Notes: a model not told the origin generated them from the letters alone. DNA of 64,000 nucleotides from Thiodiazotropha sp040507035 (GCA_040507035.1 JBEVVR010000015.1:1-64000), one strand, 5' to 3'. Positions 29,711-40,326 are shown, counted from the stretch's first letter. Translations and numbers: made by a program.

Positions 29711-32700
29711 CTAGGCAATCGCCTGCCAATTCGCCGCTAATAGAGGCTGTAAACTATCTTTCACATCCTGGGGTATCACGTTCCCCACGCCTGCAGGCAC
29801 ATTGTAGGCGGCCATTGCGGTCACCAGTTGATCCACCTGGTTATTGAGCAACACCGACCCTGCAGCCTCGATCCGGTCGACCTCATTGGAAGGCGCGTCA
29901 TACCAATGGGCAAGTGTAACCTGGTTATCCGTACCCGCCTGGGTGATTGTCAGATCGTTTCCGGCACGACTGAACCAGAGGTCCTCGATGACGGCCGATT
30001 CAAATTGCAGCGTATCAACTCCCGTATCATCGGCATCGAAATTGTTGATAACGTCCTGGCCCGAATCAGCCCCGATCAAATAGGTGTCGCTGCCGTAACC
30101 GCCGATCAGGTAGTCATTGCCCAGGCCACCGTTGAGCATATCGTCTCCCGCACCCGCGTCGATGAAGTCGGCGTCGGAACCGGCCAGATAGATGTCATTG
30201 CCTGCACTACCCGATGTTATGGTGGTGAAGTTGCGCTCATCCGGCAAACCGGGATAGTTGGGTGAACCGGCCGGATCGGGATCGGTCAATCCAAAGACGC
30301 TGAAAAGCTGGGCTGAGGTAAGCTCTCCACCCGATGTAAAGACAATACGGTCGACGGCGTGATCACCGCCTTTGAAGTAGTCCTGCAAGGTGACCTGGTC
30401 ACTGCTACCGCTTACTCGCAGAATCAGGTTATCCCCCGAGCGCATCAAACCGCTGGCCACCTGGTTGAATCCGATGCCCTCAAAACGCAAGGTGTCAAGT
30501 CCGCCACCTTGGTTGTCTATATAATCCTGGCCGTCGCCGGCAGTGAAGATGTAGGTGTCGTCACCCCGGCCTCCAACGAGCTGATCGTTGCCTCTACCGC
30601 CTGTAAGCGTGTCCGCACCGTTACTCCCTTCGAGGCGATCATCCCCGGCTCCACCGATCAGGCTGTCATCACCGTTGTAGCCGGAGATCGAGTCAGCCTG
30701 ATCAGCTCCGCTCAAAGTATCGTTGGCCGATGTCCCATCGATGGTCTGGCTGAAACCAGGTGTTGCCGCCGGTACGGATAACCCGAACGCGCCGAAGATC
30801 TGATCCGCAGTCAGCGAACCGCCGGTGGCGAACTCGATGGTCTCGAGCAAATGGTTGCCACCCAGGAAGAAGTTGCGCAGGGTAATCTGCTCCGGTCCGC
30901 CATTGACGCGTAGTACCAGATCGTCACCGGACTTGAGCAGACCGGAGGCGACCTGACTGAAGGTAATGCCGTTCTCAAACACCAGACGGTCGAGACCGGC
31001 TGTCTCCTCAAGGGTGTCCTGGCCACCGGTATAGATATAGGTGTCGTCACCCTCACCGCCGAGGAGGCGGTCGTTGCCGAGACCGCCAGCCAGGGTGTCG
31101 TTGCCGGCGCCGGCGATCAGGGTTTCGTCCGCTGCGCTGCCTAGGAGAGCGTCAGCGCCACCGGGTTGTGGCGGTGTGAATGTGTCGCCACCGTTATCAC
31201 CACTGTCGTTCGGTGGATTGTCTGGTGTAGGATCACTACCCGGTTGCGTACCCCCATCCCCACTCCCCGGTGTGGTAAGCAGGGATTCGAAATCCGTTAT
31301 CACGCTGCCGTCGGCAAACTCAAACCGTAGGGTTTTGCCCCGACCCTGGCTGATGAACCAATCGGTAACAGTTACCTGATCGTTTCCGGAGCCGTAACTG
31401 ACAATGAGACTATTCTGTTGCTGCTCAAAGCGGACATCCGCCTGGGTGATACCAGCACCGAACAGGATAACATCCTGTTGCATGGCAGAAGCAGTGGCAT
31501 CTGAGAGGGAGTGACTTAATAGATCCGCGCCATCCCCCAAATTGAAAGTGTATGTCGCACCGATATATGAGCCGATCAGGCTATCATCGCCCACACCGCC
31601 GTTGATTGTTGTCGAAACGAGACCACCGTATGTCGACAGTTTAATGCTGTCGTTACCGTCACCACCGTCTAGGATACCGTTGCCGATCAGTTCATCAGCA
31701 CCTTCATCACCGTATAGCTCTCCTTGACCATAGAGATAGTCACCGCCGGCACCGCCATGCAGAATATCGAAATTTTCATCTCTGAAGGCATCCAGCTCAT
31801 AACGGCTGCCGCCGTATAACCGGTCATCTCCATCACCCCCAAACAACTGATCGTGAGCGGTCTCGTCATAACTGTGCCCCGGTCCGTAGTGATCCATGTC
31901 ACCATCGCCATAGAGCAAGTCGTTTCCCGCACCGCCATCCAACAGATCATCACCGGCACTTCCGTCGAGGGTATCGTCACCCAATCCACCAACCAGCGTG
32001 TCGTTTCCGGTGCCGCCATCGATCTGGTCGATGCCATCGCCACCCTGGACGTTATCGGCGCCGCCAAATGTCCGGATTGTGTCGTTGCCAGCCCGGCCGT
32101 CGATGGTCTCCGCAGTGTTGAAACCTTGTATATTGTCATCACCGCCGGAACTTGTAGCCAATTGGGAAAACAACTCGCCGACGGTCAGGATCACACCATT
32201 GGAAAAAACAACCTCGCTGATGCTGTTGTTCAGATTGGTGCTGTCGGGACCGTTCAATTGGCCAATCACTGTTACCTGGTCGGTGCTGTTCAGGTTTGAA
32301 ATAACCAGGTTGTTGCCATCACGCTGCACCATCGCATCCGTTGAGGCCAGGTCGGTGAACTCGATGGTGTTGTTGCCATAGAGGTCATTGATGGTGTCCT
32401 GACCATGCCCGGTTCGGAAAAGGTATCGGTCGTCCCCATTGGCCCCGGTGAGGGTATCATTGCCCGCACCACCATCCAGCTGATCATTTCCATCACCACC
32501 GTCCAGAAGATCGCTACCCGCTCCACCCAGGAGTTGATCGTTTCCTGCCGCGCCACTGATAGTGTCGTTGCCTGCACCGCCATCGATCAGATCATCGGTC
32601 TCATAACCGACAAGGTGATCATCCATGTCAGTTGCAAGCAACAGCATGGCCCGGACATCATCATAGCTCCAGCTGGTTCCGTCCTGAAACTCGATTGCGC

Positions 32701-35700
32701 CTATCCGGTTATTCACAGCCGAGGTGAAGTAGTTTTCGACCTGTGTTACCGCACCTGCATACTCAAGCACAAGATCGTTGTCTATGCGTGATAAAAGAAC
32801 AGACCCCGGCACAATACCCTCAGCAAACACGATCTTATCTTCACTGGTGTAATCGGAACCGTTATAATTTTGTATTGTATTCTGCCCGATGCCTGTTGTG
32901 AGCCCATAGGTGTCACTGCCTAACCCGCCGGCCAGGGTGTTTATACCGGAAGAGGCAATCAGATAGTCATCGCCATCGCCACCATGCACCACATCCTGAC
33001 CAGAACCGCCATTCAGTTGATCGTTACCCGCATCGCCGAAAAGGTGATCGTTCCCCGCATTTCCATGAAGCGTATCGTCACCCCCCTGACCCTGGATGAG
33101 ATCATTACCGTCACCACCGGATAGCTGATCACTCCCTTGAGCCCCCATCAGGCTGTCATCACCGGCCAGGCCATCCAATACACTTCCCGCTTCATCGGCA
33201 AACAGGAGATCGTCACCCGCTGTCGCATGGCTGAATCTGTCCCAGATGCCTTGACCGTCCCACACAGTGCCGTCGGCGAACTCTATGGCGTCAAGAACAT
33301 ATCCATCCGAGACGTCTTCGATAAAATAGCCTGATACCGTAATCCTGTCGTCACCGCCTTGCAGGGTGATGGTCAAGTCCCTTCCATCCCTCGCCAGGAC
33401 CACCTCCGCTGGTGTCACGCCGGCAAGGAAACGCAGTACATCCTGGTGAGTCGTGTTTTGGTTGTCGATGGTGCACAATCCATCTCCCTTGGCAAACAGA
33501 TAGACGTCATTGCCACCCGTATCGGTGAGCTGGTCATTTCCTGGGCCACCTCTCAATGTATCATCACCAGCGCCACCCGACAGTTCATCGTCGCCTGCTC
33601 CTCCGTAGAGCTGGTCGTTTCCCCCGTTGCCAATCAGCTGGTCATCGCCATTGCCGCCATGGAGTTCGTCGTTACCGGCTGCTCCATCGATCCAATCATT
33701 ACCGGCATCTCCATGGAATACGTCATCGCCGCCAAATCCCTGCGCCAGGTCATCACCTGCAAGGAGATTCGCATTGTTTGCGCCATTGTCGCCTAGGTAA
33801 CGGTCGTCCCCATCGGTGGTTTGAGTAAACAGCGCCGCCATCTCCTGTTTGGTGATGCGCGATCCATCGTTAAATTCGATGATGTAGTCATAACCGTCAG
33901 TGTTCCTTGCAGGATCCAAGAAGTAGTTGGATACATAGAGGCTATCATCCGTATCCCTCGACTCTATCAAAAGCGATTGACCGGGCAGGTCCACATAGCT
34001 TGGCTCAAATGAAAAGTTGATACCCCCCGTAGGCTGAACCGATTGGAAATTGACATTCTCCCTTGTCAGTCCCTCGCCTAGCCTGATGGTGTTAACTCCA
34101 TCACTGTCACTCCCTACAGATTCGTAGATCCCATCATGCCCGTCGCCTATGTTGAACAGATAGGTATCTGAACCCCCATTACCGGAAAGCCTGTCTACGC
34201 CCTCGCCGCCGGCAAGGATGTCATCGCCCCCTCCTCCCTGGAGCGAGTCGCTACCCGCACCGCCGTACAACTCATCATTGCCCGCCATGCCATATAAATT
34301 ATCGTTGCCGCCCAAGCCGTGGAGGATCGAGCCGCTGTCGTCGGCATAGAGCGACTCCTGCCCCTCGGTGCCCTGGCTCATTTTTACCCGGATCGCAGCA
34401 GCATCCAGGGAAAGGTCATCGAAGGTGATATGATCGATTGCCTGTCCTGTGGTGCCGGATTGCTCGAAATATCCCAGGATCGATACCGCTTCCGACGTTA
34501 TGCTGCCCTGGGCATCGGTTATGACGTAGCTAAGGATCAGATCCCCTTCACTGCCAGCGGCAATCGATCTGCCAAACGTGACGCTGTTGCTGTCGACACC
34601 CTCTATGATCAGTACATCCTGACCCGTGCCATCCGGGTCGGCATTGTCGATCACCATGTCACCGCTGCCCACACGATGGATATAGGTATCATTGCCCGCT
34701 CCACCTGAACAGTTGCCCTGACCACACTCGAGGGTATCGTTACCGGCACCTCCGAACAGGGCATCCTGGCCTTCTCCACCAATGAGATAGTCGTCGCCCT
34801 CATCGCCGGAAAGGCCATCGTTACCCGCACCGCCTTCAAGGCGGTCATTGCCAGCACCCCCATAGAGATAATCATTTCCCGCACCACCGAGAAGGGTATC
34901 GTTACCCGCCTCTCCTACCAGCGAATCGTGTCCCCCCAATCCCTCAATGGTATCTGCGCCGGAATAACCGAAGATAGTGTCATCCCCTTCGCTTGCCTGC
35001 AGCGCCATGGCGAGGATCGTATCGGTTCCCCAACTTGTACCGTCCTCGAACCGAATCTCGTCAAGGGCATGGGTCCAGCCATTCTCTTCAAGAAAATAAC
35101 CGGTGACCGTAATCACCTCGCCACTGCTTTGCAGGGTGAGTAGCAGGTCGTAGTTGCTGCGGCTGACTTGGATATCACCCGGTTGGATGGCATCGACAAA
35201 TTGCAGCACATCCCTGCGGCCCGTGCCGGTATCATGATTTTGTATTGTGGTGTCACCGTCACCGGCGCCAAACAGATAGGTGTCGTTGCCGGCGCCGCCA
35301 TTGAGGATGTCGCCAATACCGCCGTCGCCACGCATCCGATCATCACCGTCACCACCGTAGATCTCATCCGTGCCGGCGCCACCGAACAGGGTGTCGTTAC
35401 CGGCATTACCGTGGAGAGCGTCGTTACCCTCACCACCCAGCAGTTGGTCGTTGTCGTTACCACCGGACAAGCCGTCATTTCCCGTACCGCCACTCAGGAT
35501 GTCATCCCCGTTCATGCCATAGAGGGTGTCATTGCCCGCCAAGCCATCCAGGGTATCCGCCTCGGCATAGCCATAGAGGTTGTCATCGCCATCGGTCCCC
35601 TGCTGTACCTGGGTCTTGATCTGGTCCACATCCCATTGCACACCATCGGCAAACTCGATCAGATCCAGGGAGTAGCCAACGCCGTCGCCGACAAAGTAAT

Positions 35701-38527
35701 CGGTGACTGTTATGGTTTCGCCGCTGCCTGTATGGCTCAGGATCAGGTTGTAGTCCAAGCGGGTTGCAGTAACCTCGACTGCGGATACACCGTCAAGAAA
35801 ACGCAACACATCCTGCCGACCAATTACATTGTCGAAGTTGTTGATGGTGATATTGCCGTCACCCGCGGCAAAATAGTAGATGTCGTTGCCCCGGCCGCCG
35901 TTCAGTACATCGCCGTTTCCAAGACCGCCACGCAGGATATCATCGCCCAAGCCACCAAAGAGTCGGTCCATGCCTTCACCACCGAGCAAACGATCATTAC
36001 CATCATCCCCGTAGAGCCAGTCATCGCCAGCGTCGCCTCTCAGCTCGTCATTGCCCAAGCCACCGTGCACCAAGTCATCACCATCGCCCGCAATCACCAG
36101 GTCGTCGCCAGCGTCGCTGTCGATTTCGTCGTCGCCGTCGGTGCCGATGATGTTGTCATCCACATACTCCACATCGCCCCCGGCGGTCTCTTGCAGCTCT
36201 GACATCCACGAAGGATCGAAGCTGGCGAAGTATTCTTCTGGGGATTTCGGCGACCCATCTTCTCTGTGTGAAAACCAATAGCTATCGGCAAATAGCAATC
36301 TGACAGATGGCGATCCCAGCCCAATGACGAAATCAAAATTGTTGAAGTTCTCGATGGTGAGGCTGTCATTTACAGTAAGGGTCTGGGTGACTTCATCGTA
36401 GCGGTAGTGGATGGTATAATCATAGGCTTCATTACATTCAATATACTCGTTAGTTGTTGCACCCTGGCGTATGCCCCACTCCCCCAAGGTAAGGTAGGCT
36501 TGGGCGCCGCTGTCAAAGGTGACGTTTAAATTTATGCGACCTTTGCCATCGGTATCATTGATGATGTCTCCCGCACCGGCCCAGTAAACATCATCACCAT
36601 TCCCCCCTTCTAGACGGTCGATCTCGCCGTCATCGAAGATATGGAAAAAGTTATTGTCCACATCGTGGTAGTGAAAACCGCCGATGAGGAAGTCGTGGTC
36701 GTCGCCGCCAATCAGATGATCTTGCCCATAACCACCCACCAACAGATCGCGCTCGGTGCCACCGTCGAGGGTGTCGTCACCGGCTTCGCCGTAGAGGGCA
36801 TCGTCCCCCGCATCACCGTAGAGGCCATGAATGATGCCGCCATCGTTACCGCTACCACCGTGCAATTCGTCATCACCCACGCCACCGTTGAGGCGGTCTG
36901 TACCGGCGTTGCCCTCCAGGTAGTCGTCGCCGGCGTTGCCGTTGAGGGTGTCGTCTCCGCCACCCCCAAATAGACGATCATGGTTAGACATTCCTGACAA
37001 TGCTTCACCCTGATCTCCCCCAAAGTAAATACGGTGCGGTGGCTGCAAATAGTTGTCATAACGGGCAATGATGTCTCTTGTAACATCATAGAACTCGACG
37101 TCTTCACCTGGTACAGGCTCGCCTGTGACATTACCTTGGTTCAACAGCGCAAGAAAGGCAGAACGGCTTTCCAGATAGGCTTGGGTTATCTCACCTGTTT
37201 GAGTTATTGGGTCGTAAAGTTCAAGCTCGTTGTTTTGGTTGTGATTGTCGTAAAGCGATTCACGTCCGGTAATGACAAAGGGGTTGAGATGAGCAAGCGC
37301 ATAGCGGTAGGCGATATCGTTGTTGGCACGATTTATGGTCTCTGTTCGGGTAAGATTAGGGAGAGAAACTACTTCCAGGTTTTGATAGGCCGGTTTGACT
37401 TGTGGGTTCCCCACTGTACGATCGACATAAATTTCAGACTCAATCGCCTGGATAGCCTGATAGAGCGCATTTCGATCATCCTTTGGAATGTCGCTGACCC
37501 GAATCGAAAGAAGACTGGATAATTCACGGGCCATCGTCTCCAGAGTAAGCGGCAGTTCATCCGCATTCCTTGTCGCCATGAAGATAGGTGTGAGATCATC
37601 AGTGAGGTCGGCAGTTGGATCGAGCGCAGCGTAAAGATTAAAGACAGCCAACACATCAGAAACGTTCCTCTTGTCATGCGCAGATATTCCATCATCGCCT
37701 TCATTGGCAAAGGGCGTTATATTGCCTGGGACGTATCCTATGTTCGAGACGATGTCATTGGTGGCAACCATGTTATCAATCCGGCCGATCGGAAAGGAGC
37801 CGACCGTGGTCATACCCGTCTCACTCATTTCTATCTGCGCCATTGCCCGGAAAAACCATTCAGTGTCGTCACTGCCGATGATCCCGGTGTCGAATCCTGG
37901 CGCATTGTAAGTATAGACCTCACCCACCCGATTTGGATCAAGCCGCGACAGGATAAGGGCCAGATGACCGCCCAGAGAGTGGCCGGTGACATCGATAGGA
38001 CCTGAGTTGTAGGGTATGACACCCAAACCCTGCTCTGGGTCAATCGTCCTGAGGTAGCGGTATTGTAGACCGGTGACTACATAGTCAGTACCTACGGGTG
38101 GTATCAGTGTGCCTTCATAGACTTCGTATTGCGGTGTCAATTCGCCTGCGGGTGTGGTTAGCTGCAGATAGTAATTGTAGAGATCGATCGCCTGTTTCAG
38201 AGCAATACCATCGGCACCAATATCCGCTATGTCTGTCAGTGCAATGTCTATGATCCATTGCCCTGGTTCAGTACCGCGTATGGCAAATACGTACTTACCT
38301 GGGCTGTCGAGACTTTCGAAGACGGTGGCTGAGAAACCGGTTGAGGTGTTGGGTAGATGATGAACAACTTGCCAATGAGTAATGAATTCAGCTGCTTGAG
38401 TATTAGAAAACTCTCTTGCTATCAGAGCATTTTCTACATCCGTTTGCGTAATGGCACCAATTGTATCGAAATCCGCATAAGATGCTTCAGAAAGAAGTGA
38501 ATATTGATGTGCTGTCCTTATTTCCAT
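29711..38527 (-). CDS. Giant RTX protein with N-terminal class-3-lipase-like domain
   Basis: A 2,938-residue protein probably exported in one step by the type I system encoded upstream. Residues 1-300 form an alpha/beta-hydrolase of lipase-3 type: nucleophile elbow G182-H-S184-L-G-G, candidate acid D258, and histidine H284. From residue 515 it alternates blocks of Ca-binding nonapeptides (GGxGxDxLx) with modules of about 100 residues of the haemolysin-related type (endings such as IEFADGTVW), then a Pro/Gly/Asp linker and more RTX. The last 50 residues, ending LLAANWQAIA, should hold the uncleaved secretion signal. No Sec signal peptide is present. The start is TAATG-coupled to the preceding membrane-protein gene. 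Role (lipase toxin, adhesin or both) is inferred. Confidence 0.9.
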   Translation of the reverse strand: MEIRTAHQYSLLSEASYADFDTIGAITQTDVENALIAREFSNTQAAEFITHWQVVHHLPNTSTGFSATVFESLDSPGKYVFAIRGTEPGQWIIDIALTDIADIGADGIALKQAIDLYNYYLQLTTPAGELTPQYEVYEGTLIPPVGTDYVVTGLQYRYLRTIDPEQGLGVIPYNSGPIDVTGHSLGGHLALILSRLDPNRVGEVYTYNAPGFDTGIIGSDDTEWFFRAMAQIEMSETGMTTVGSFPIGRIDNMVATNDIVSNIGYVPGNITPFANEGDDGISAHDKRNVSDVLAVFNLYAALDPTADLTDDLTPIFMATRNADELPLTLETMARELSSLLSIRVSDIPKDDRNALYQAIQAIESEIYVDRTVGNPQVKPAYQNLEVVSLPNLTRTETINRANNDIAYRYALAHLNPFVITGRESLYDNHNQNNELELYDPITQTGEITQAYLESRSAFLALLNQGNVTGEPVPGEDVEFYDVTRDIIARYDNYLQPPHRIYFGGDQGEALSGMSNHDRLFGGGGDDTLNGNAGDDYLEGNAGTDRLNGGVGDDELHGGSGNDGGIIHGLYGDAGDDALYGEAGDDTLDGGTERDLLVGGYGQDHLIGGDDHDFLIGGFHYHDVDNNFFHIFDDGEIDRLEGGNGDDVYWAGAGDIINDTDGKGRINLNVTFDSGAQAYLTLGEWGIRQGATTNEYIECNEAYDYTIHYRYDEVTQTLTVNDSLTIENFNNFDFVIGLGSPSVRLLFADSYWFSHREDGSPKSPEEYFASFDPSWMSELQETAGGDVEYVDDNIIGTDGDDEIDSDAGDDLVIAGDGDDLVHGGLGNDELRGDAGDDWLYGDDGNDRLLGGEGMDRLFGGLGDDILRGGLGNGDVLNGGRGNDIYYFAAGDGNITINNFDNVIGRQDVLRFLDGVSAVEVTATRLDYNLILSHTGSGETITVTDYFVGDGVGYSLDLIEFADGVQWDVDQIKTQVQQGTDGDDNLYGYAEADTLDGLAGNDTLYGMNGDDILSGGTGNDGLSGGNDNDQLLGGEGNDALHGNAGNDTLFGGAGTDEIYGGDGDDRMRGDGGIGDILNGGAGNDTYLFGAGDGDTTIQNHDTGTGRRDVLQFVDAIQPGDIQVSRSNYDLLLTLQSSGEVITVTGYFLEENGWTHALDEIRFEDGTSWGTDTILAMALQASEGDDTIFGYSGADTIEGLGGHDSLVGEAGNDTLLGGAGNDYLYGGAGNDRLEGGAGNDGLSGDEGDDYLIGGEGQDALFGGAGNDTLECGQGNCSGGAGNDTYIHRVGSGDMVIDNADPDGTGQDVLIIEGVDSNSVTFGRSIAAGSEGDLILSYVITDAQGSITSEAVSILGYFEQSGTTGQAIDHITFDDLSLDAAAIRVKMSQGTEGQESLYADDSGSILHGLGGNDNLYGMAGNDELYGGAGSDSLQGGGGDDILAGGEGVDRLSGNGGSDTYLFNIGDGHDGIYESVGSDSDGVNTIRLGEGLTRENVNFQSVQPTGGINFSFEPSYVDLPGQSLLIESRDTDDSLYVSNYFLDPARNTDGYDYIIEFNDGSRITKQEMAALFTQTTDGDDRYLGDNGANNANLLAGDDLAQGFGGDDVFHGDAGNDWIDGAAGNDELHGGNGDDQLIGNGGNDQLYGGAGDDELSGGAGDDTLRGGPGNDQLTDTGGNDVYLFAKGDGLCTIDNQNTTHQDVLRFLAGVTPAEVVLARDGRDLTITLQGGDDRITVSGYFIEDVSDGYVLDAIEFADGTVWDGQGIWDRFSHATAGDDLLFADEAGSVLDGLAGDDSLMGAQGSDQLSGGDGNDLIQGQGGDDTLHGNAGNDHLFGDAGNDQLNGGSGQDVVHGGDGDDYLIASSGINTLAGGLGSDTYGLTTGIGQNTIQNYNGSDYTSEDKIVFAEGIVPGSVLLSRIDNDLVLEYAGAVTQVENYFTSAVNNRIGAIEFQDGTSWSYDDVRAMLLLATDMDDHLVGYETDDLIDGGAGNDTISGAAGNDQLLGGAGSDLLDGGDGNDQLDGGAGNDTLTGANGDDRYLFRTGHGQDTINDLYGNNTIEFTDLASTDAMVQRDGNNLVISNLNSTDQVTVIGQLNGPDSTNLNNSISEVVFSNGVILTVGELFSQLATSSGGDDNIQGFNTAETIDGRAGNDTIRTFGGADNVQGGDGIDQIDGGTGNDTLVGGLGDDTLDGSAGDDLLDGGAGNDLLYGDGDMDHYGPGHSYDETAHDQLFGGDGDDRLYGGSRYELDAFRDENFDILHGGAGGDYLYGQGELYGDEGADELIGNGILDGGDGNDSIKLSTYGGLVSTTINGGVGDDSLIGSYIGATYTFNLGDGADLLSHSLSDATASAMQQDVILFGAGITQADVRFEQQQNSLIVSYGSGNDQVTVTDWFISQGRGKTLRFEFADGSVITDFESLLTTPGSGDGGTQPGSDPTPDNPPNDSGDNGGDTFTPPQPGGADALLGSAADETLIAGAGNDTLAGGLGNDRLLGGEGDDTYIYTGGQDTLEETAGLDRLVFENGITFSQVASGLLKSGDDLVLRVNGGPEQITLRNFFLGGNHLLETIEFATGGSLTADQIFGAFGLSVPAATPGFSQTIDGTSANDTLSGADQADSISGYNGDDSLIGGAGDDRLEGSNGADTLTGGRGNDQLVGGRGDDTYIFTAGDGQDYIDNQGGGLDTLRFEGIGFNQVASGLMRSGDNLILRVSGSSDQVTLQDYFKGGDHAVDRIVFTSGGELTSAQLFSVFGLTDPDPAGSPNYPGLPDERNFTTITSGSAGNDIYLAGSDADFIDAGAGDDMLNGGLGNDYLIGGYGSDTYLIGADSGQDVINNFDADDTGVDTLQFESAVIEDLWFSRAGNDLTITQAGTDNQVTLAHWYDAPSNEVDRIEAAGSVLLNNQVDQLVTAMAAYNVPAGVGNVIPQDVKDSLQPLLAANWQAIA

Positions 38528-39129
38528 TACCTGTACTCCTTAGTATATTGAACTAAGTATGAAAAATTACTAAATAATCCTTTATTGACTTTTTGACCAT
38601 CTGGTTCACATGAGTTTGAATATCTCCATGGTTTATAATCGTTAAGTGATTTTGGATTATCTGGGTTCCGATCAGTATCAAAATCAATATATTGTGCAAG
38701 AACATCATTATTCAATGTATCAACTACACGATTGTCATATTTCCTAATATCAAAGGGATATCTTGTCGTGATTATTTCTCTAATAAATCTTTGATTCAAT
38801 CGAACATACCTTCGACTATCCTCAACTACTGATGTGTTGGCTTTTTCTGGTAACAGCGTTTCCATAACACCTGGGTTCTCATTTTGCCATTGTTCAAACG
38901 TTTTAAAGATAGTTGTACCAGCCTGAGAATTACACAAATAGGAGTACGTCACTCTCATTGGTATCCAATCCCAAAACACAACCAAATACATTACGACCGC
39001 CACCAGCACACCACCCTTCCATCCGGGTATACTCTTTTTTCTGGCATAACGTACTCCCAGATAGATCATGACAATTGAAATGATCAGATAAACAATCAGT
39101 CCGATCAGTATGATAAAACCGACTACCAT
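38527..39129 (-). CDS. Two-helix membrane protein paired with the RTX lipase (candidate immunity or chaperone)
   Basis: A 200-residue protein of no family I recognise. Helix 1 is at residues about 4-26 and helix 2 about 41-56, with a basic loop between (RYARKKSIPGWKGG), which predicts a periplasmic C-terminal domain of about 140 residues. Its stop overlaps the RTX start codon (TAATG). A paralogue precedes the truncated lipase gene: the first 55 residues are nearly identical in the two while the C-terminal domains differ. The pairing and variable domain suggest an immunity or lipase-specific chaperone role; this is inference. Confidence 0.75.
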   Translation of the reverse strand: MVVGFIILIGLIVYLIISIVMIYLGVRYARKKSIPGWKGGVLVAVVMYLVVFWDWIPMRVTYSYLCNSQAGTTIFKTFEQWQNENPGVMETLLPEKANTSVVEDSRRYVRLNQRFIREIITTRYPFDIRKYDNRVVDTLNNDVLAQYIDFDTDRNPDNPKSLNDYKPWRYSNSCEPDGQKVNKGLFSNFSYLVQYTKEYR

Positions 39130-39181
39130 GACAATCTCCTAGTGGATATCTGACTTTGTTTTTCAATGAGAATTTGTGATT

Positions 39182-39553
39182 TCATTTTTCTATAATAAGC
39201 TTTGTAACAACATGTTTACGGGCAACATTTTTTTCGGGTGTCCTCACAAACACTGGCTCAGTACCCCGTATGGCAAATACGTACTTACCTGGGCTGTCGA
39301 GACTTTCGAAGACGGTGGCTGAGAAACCGGTTGAGGTGTTGGGGAGGTGGTGGGCTACTCGCCAGTGGGTGATGAAGTCATCAGCTTGTGTTGGGGAGAA
39401 GCCATCGTCTGGATCGACTTTACCATTAAGGTCGACTAGAGCTGTTATTACTCTACCTTCATTGAAGCTACCATCAGGATTAATAGCAGTTTGAAAATTA
39501 GCATAACTGGCCTCAGATAAAAGCGCACTACTATAAGCACTATTTATTTCCAT
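39182..39553 (-). pseudogene. Truncated N-terminal lipase stub of an RTX gene
   Basis: A 123-residue product that matches the N-terminus of the giant RTX lipase (LLSEASYANF, HHLPNTSTGFSATVFES, YVFAIRGTEP) and then runs into unrelated sequence before the nucleophile elbow. It cannot be an active hydrolase. The DNA at 39267-39343 is identical over 77 nt to 38277-38353 in the intact gene, while the segment before it differs and contains an insertion, which indicates recent recombination or gene conversion. Its start overlaps the end of the upstream paired membrane-protein gene by 14 nt. Confidence 0.75.
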
Positions 39554-40154
39554 TATTTCCTTCTCCTAGTAACTCAATTGATTGCTGAAAACCATTAAAT
39601 TGCACATTCTGTGGAAGCAGATTTGATCCTTCGCATGAATCTGTGTATATCCAGAATTTAAAATCTCTAAACTCATCAGGCTCCAAAGAACTTTGTCCTG
39701 AATTGAAATCAATATATCGAGCAAGAATCTCATTTTTATTTAAATCAACAATTTGCTCATCTCTCTTGATAATGCCAAGAAAGTGATCGGTATAATATGT
39801 ATCCCAAGCAAAACGCTGATTGAGAACATAGCGCCTTCTGCCCTCCGATTTTGTGGACTTAGCCGGTTTATTTAGTACTAATGTCTCTTCCACTCCAGGA
39901 TTCTCCGCCTTCCACTCCTCAAGCGTCTTGTGGAGCGTAAACCCCCCTTCCGTTGCGCAATAATATTTGTGCGCGATATGAAAGGGTATGAAATCCCAAA
40001 ACACCACTAGATACATGACTATCGCCGCCAGCACACCACCCTTCCAACCGGGTATATTCTTCTTCCTGGCATACCGGACCCCGAAATAGATAACGACGAT
40101 CGAAATGATCAGATAAACAATCAGTCCGATCAATATGATAAAACCGACTACCAT
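39540..40154 (-). CDS. Two-helix membrane protein, paralogue paired with the lipase stub
   Basis: A 204-residue paralogue of the gene at 38527-39129. The N-terminal 55 residues, with both transmembrane helices and the basic loop RYARKKNIPGWKGG, are almost the same; the C-terminal domain is clearly diverged but shares a scattered framework (EEW or EQW-x-ENPGV, RYV-LNQRF, ARYIDF or AQYIDF). Retention of an intact membrane gene beside a destroyed lipase is what would be expected if the membrane protein protects against related lipases. Function unproven. Confidence 0.72.
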   Translation of the reverse strand: MVVGFIILIGLIVYLIISIVVIYFGVRYARKKNIPGWKGGVLAAIVMYLVVFWDFIPFHIAHKYYCATEGGFTLHKTLEEWKAENPGVEETLVLNKPAKSTKSEGRRRYVLNQRFAWDTYYTDHFLGIIKRDEQIVDLNKNEILARYIDFNSGQSSLEPDEFRDFKFWIYTDSCEGSNLLPQNVQFNGFQQSIELLGEGNNGNK

Positions 40155-40326
40155 AATGCACTCCCGGTACTTATACTAAATTGTCGTTGGATTATCACAT
40201 TTGCACTCAGCGCACGCGCTTGAATGTCATTACAGCGGTTGCAATTGACGCGTTTATCTGTTTCAAGGCCCATACAAAATCACCTGGATGTCTTGCGTAA
40301 AAATATTTCTCATAATTTACTCACAT

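Noticed and set aside
30000..37500. Many long open frames on the plus strand opposite the RTX gene, up to 344 residues
   Set aside because: They mirror the RTX repeats in antisense and give repetitive, low-complexity translations with no family resemblance or ribosome sites; they follow from the codon periodicity of the Gly/Asp-rich repeats.
30000..37500. Possible tandem DNA repeat array or CRISPR-like periodicity
   Set aside because: The repetition is of protein motif GGxGxDxLx with varied codons, not of conserved DNA repeats separated by unique spacers; no cas gene is present.
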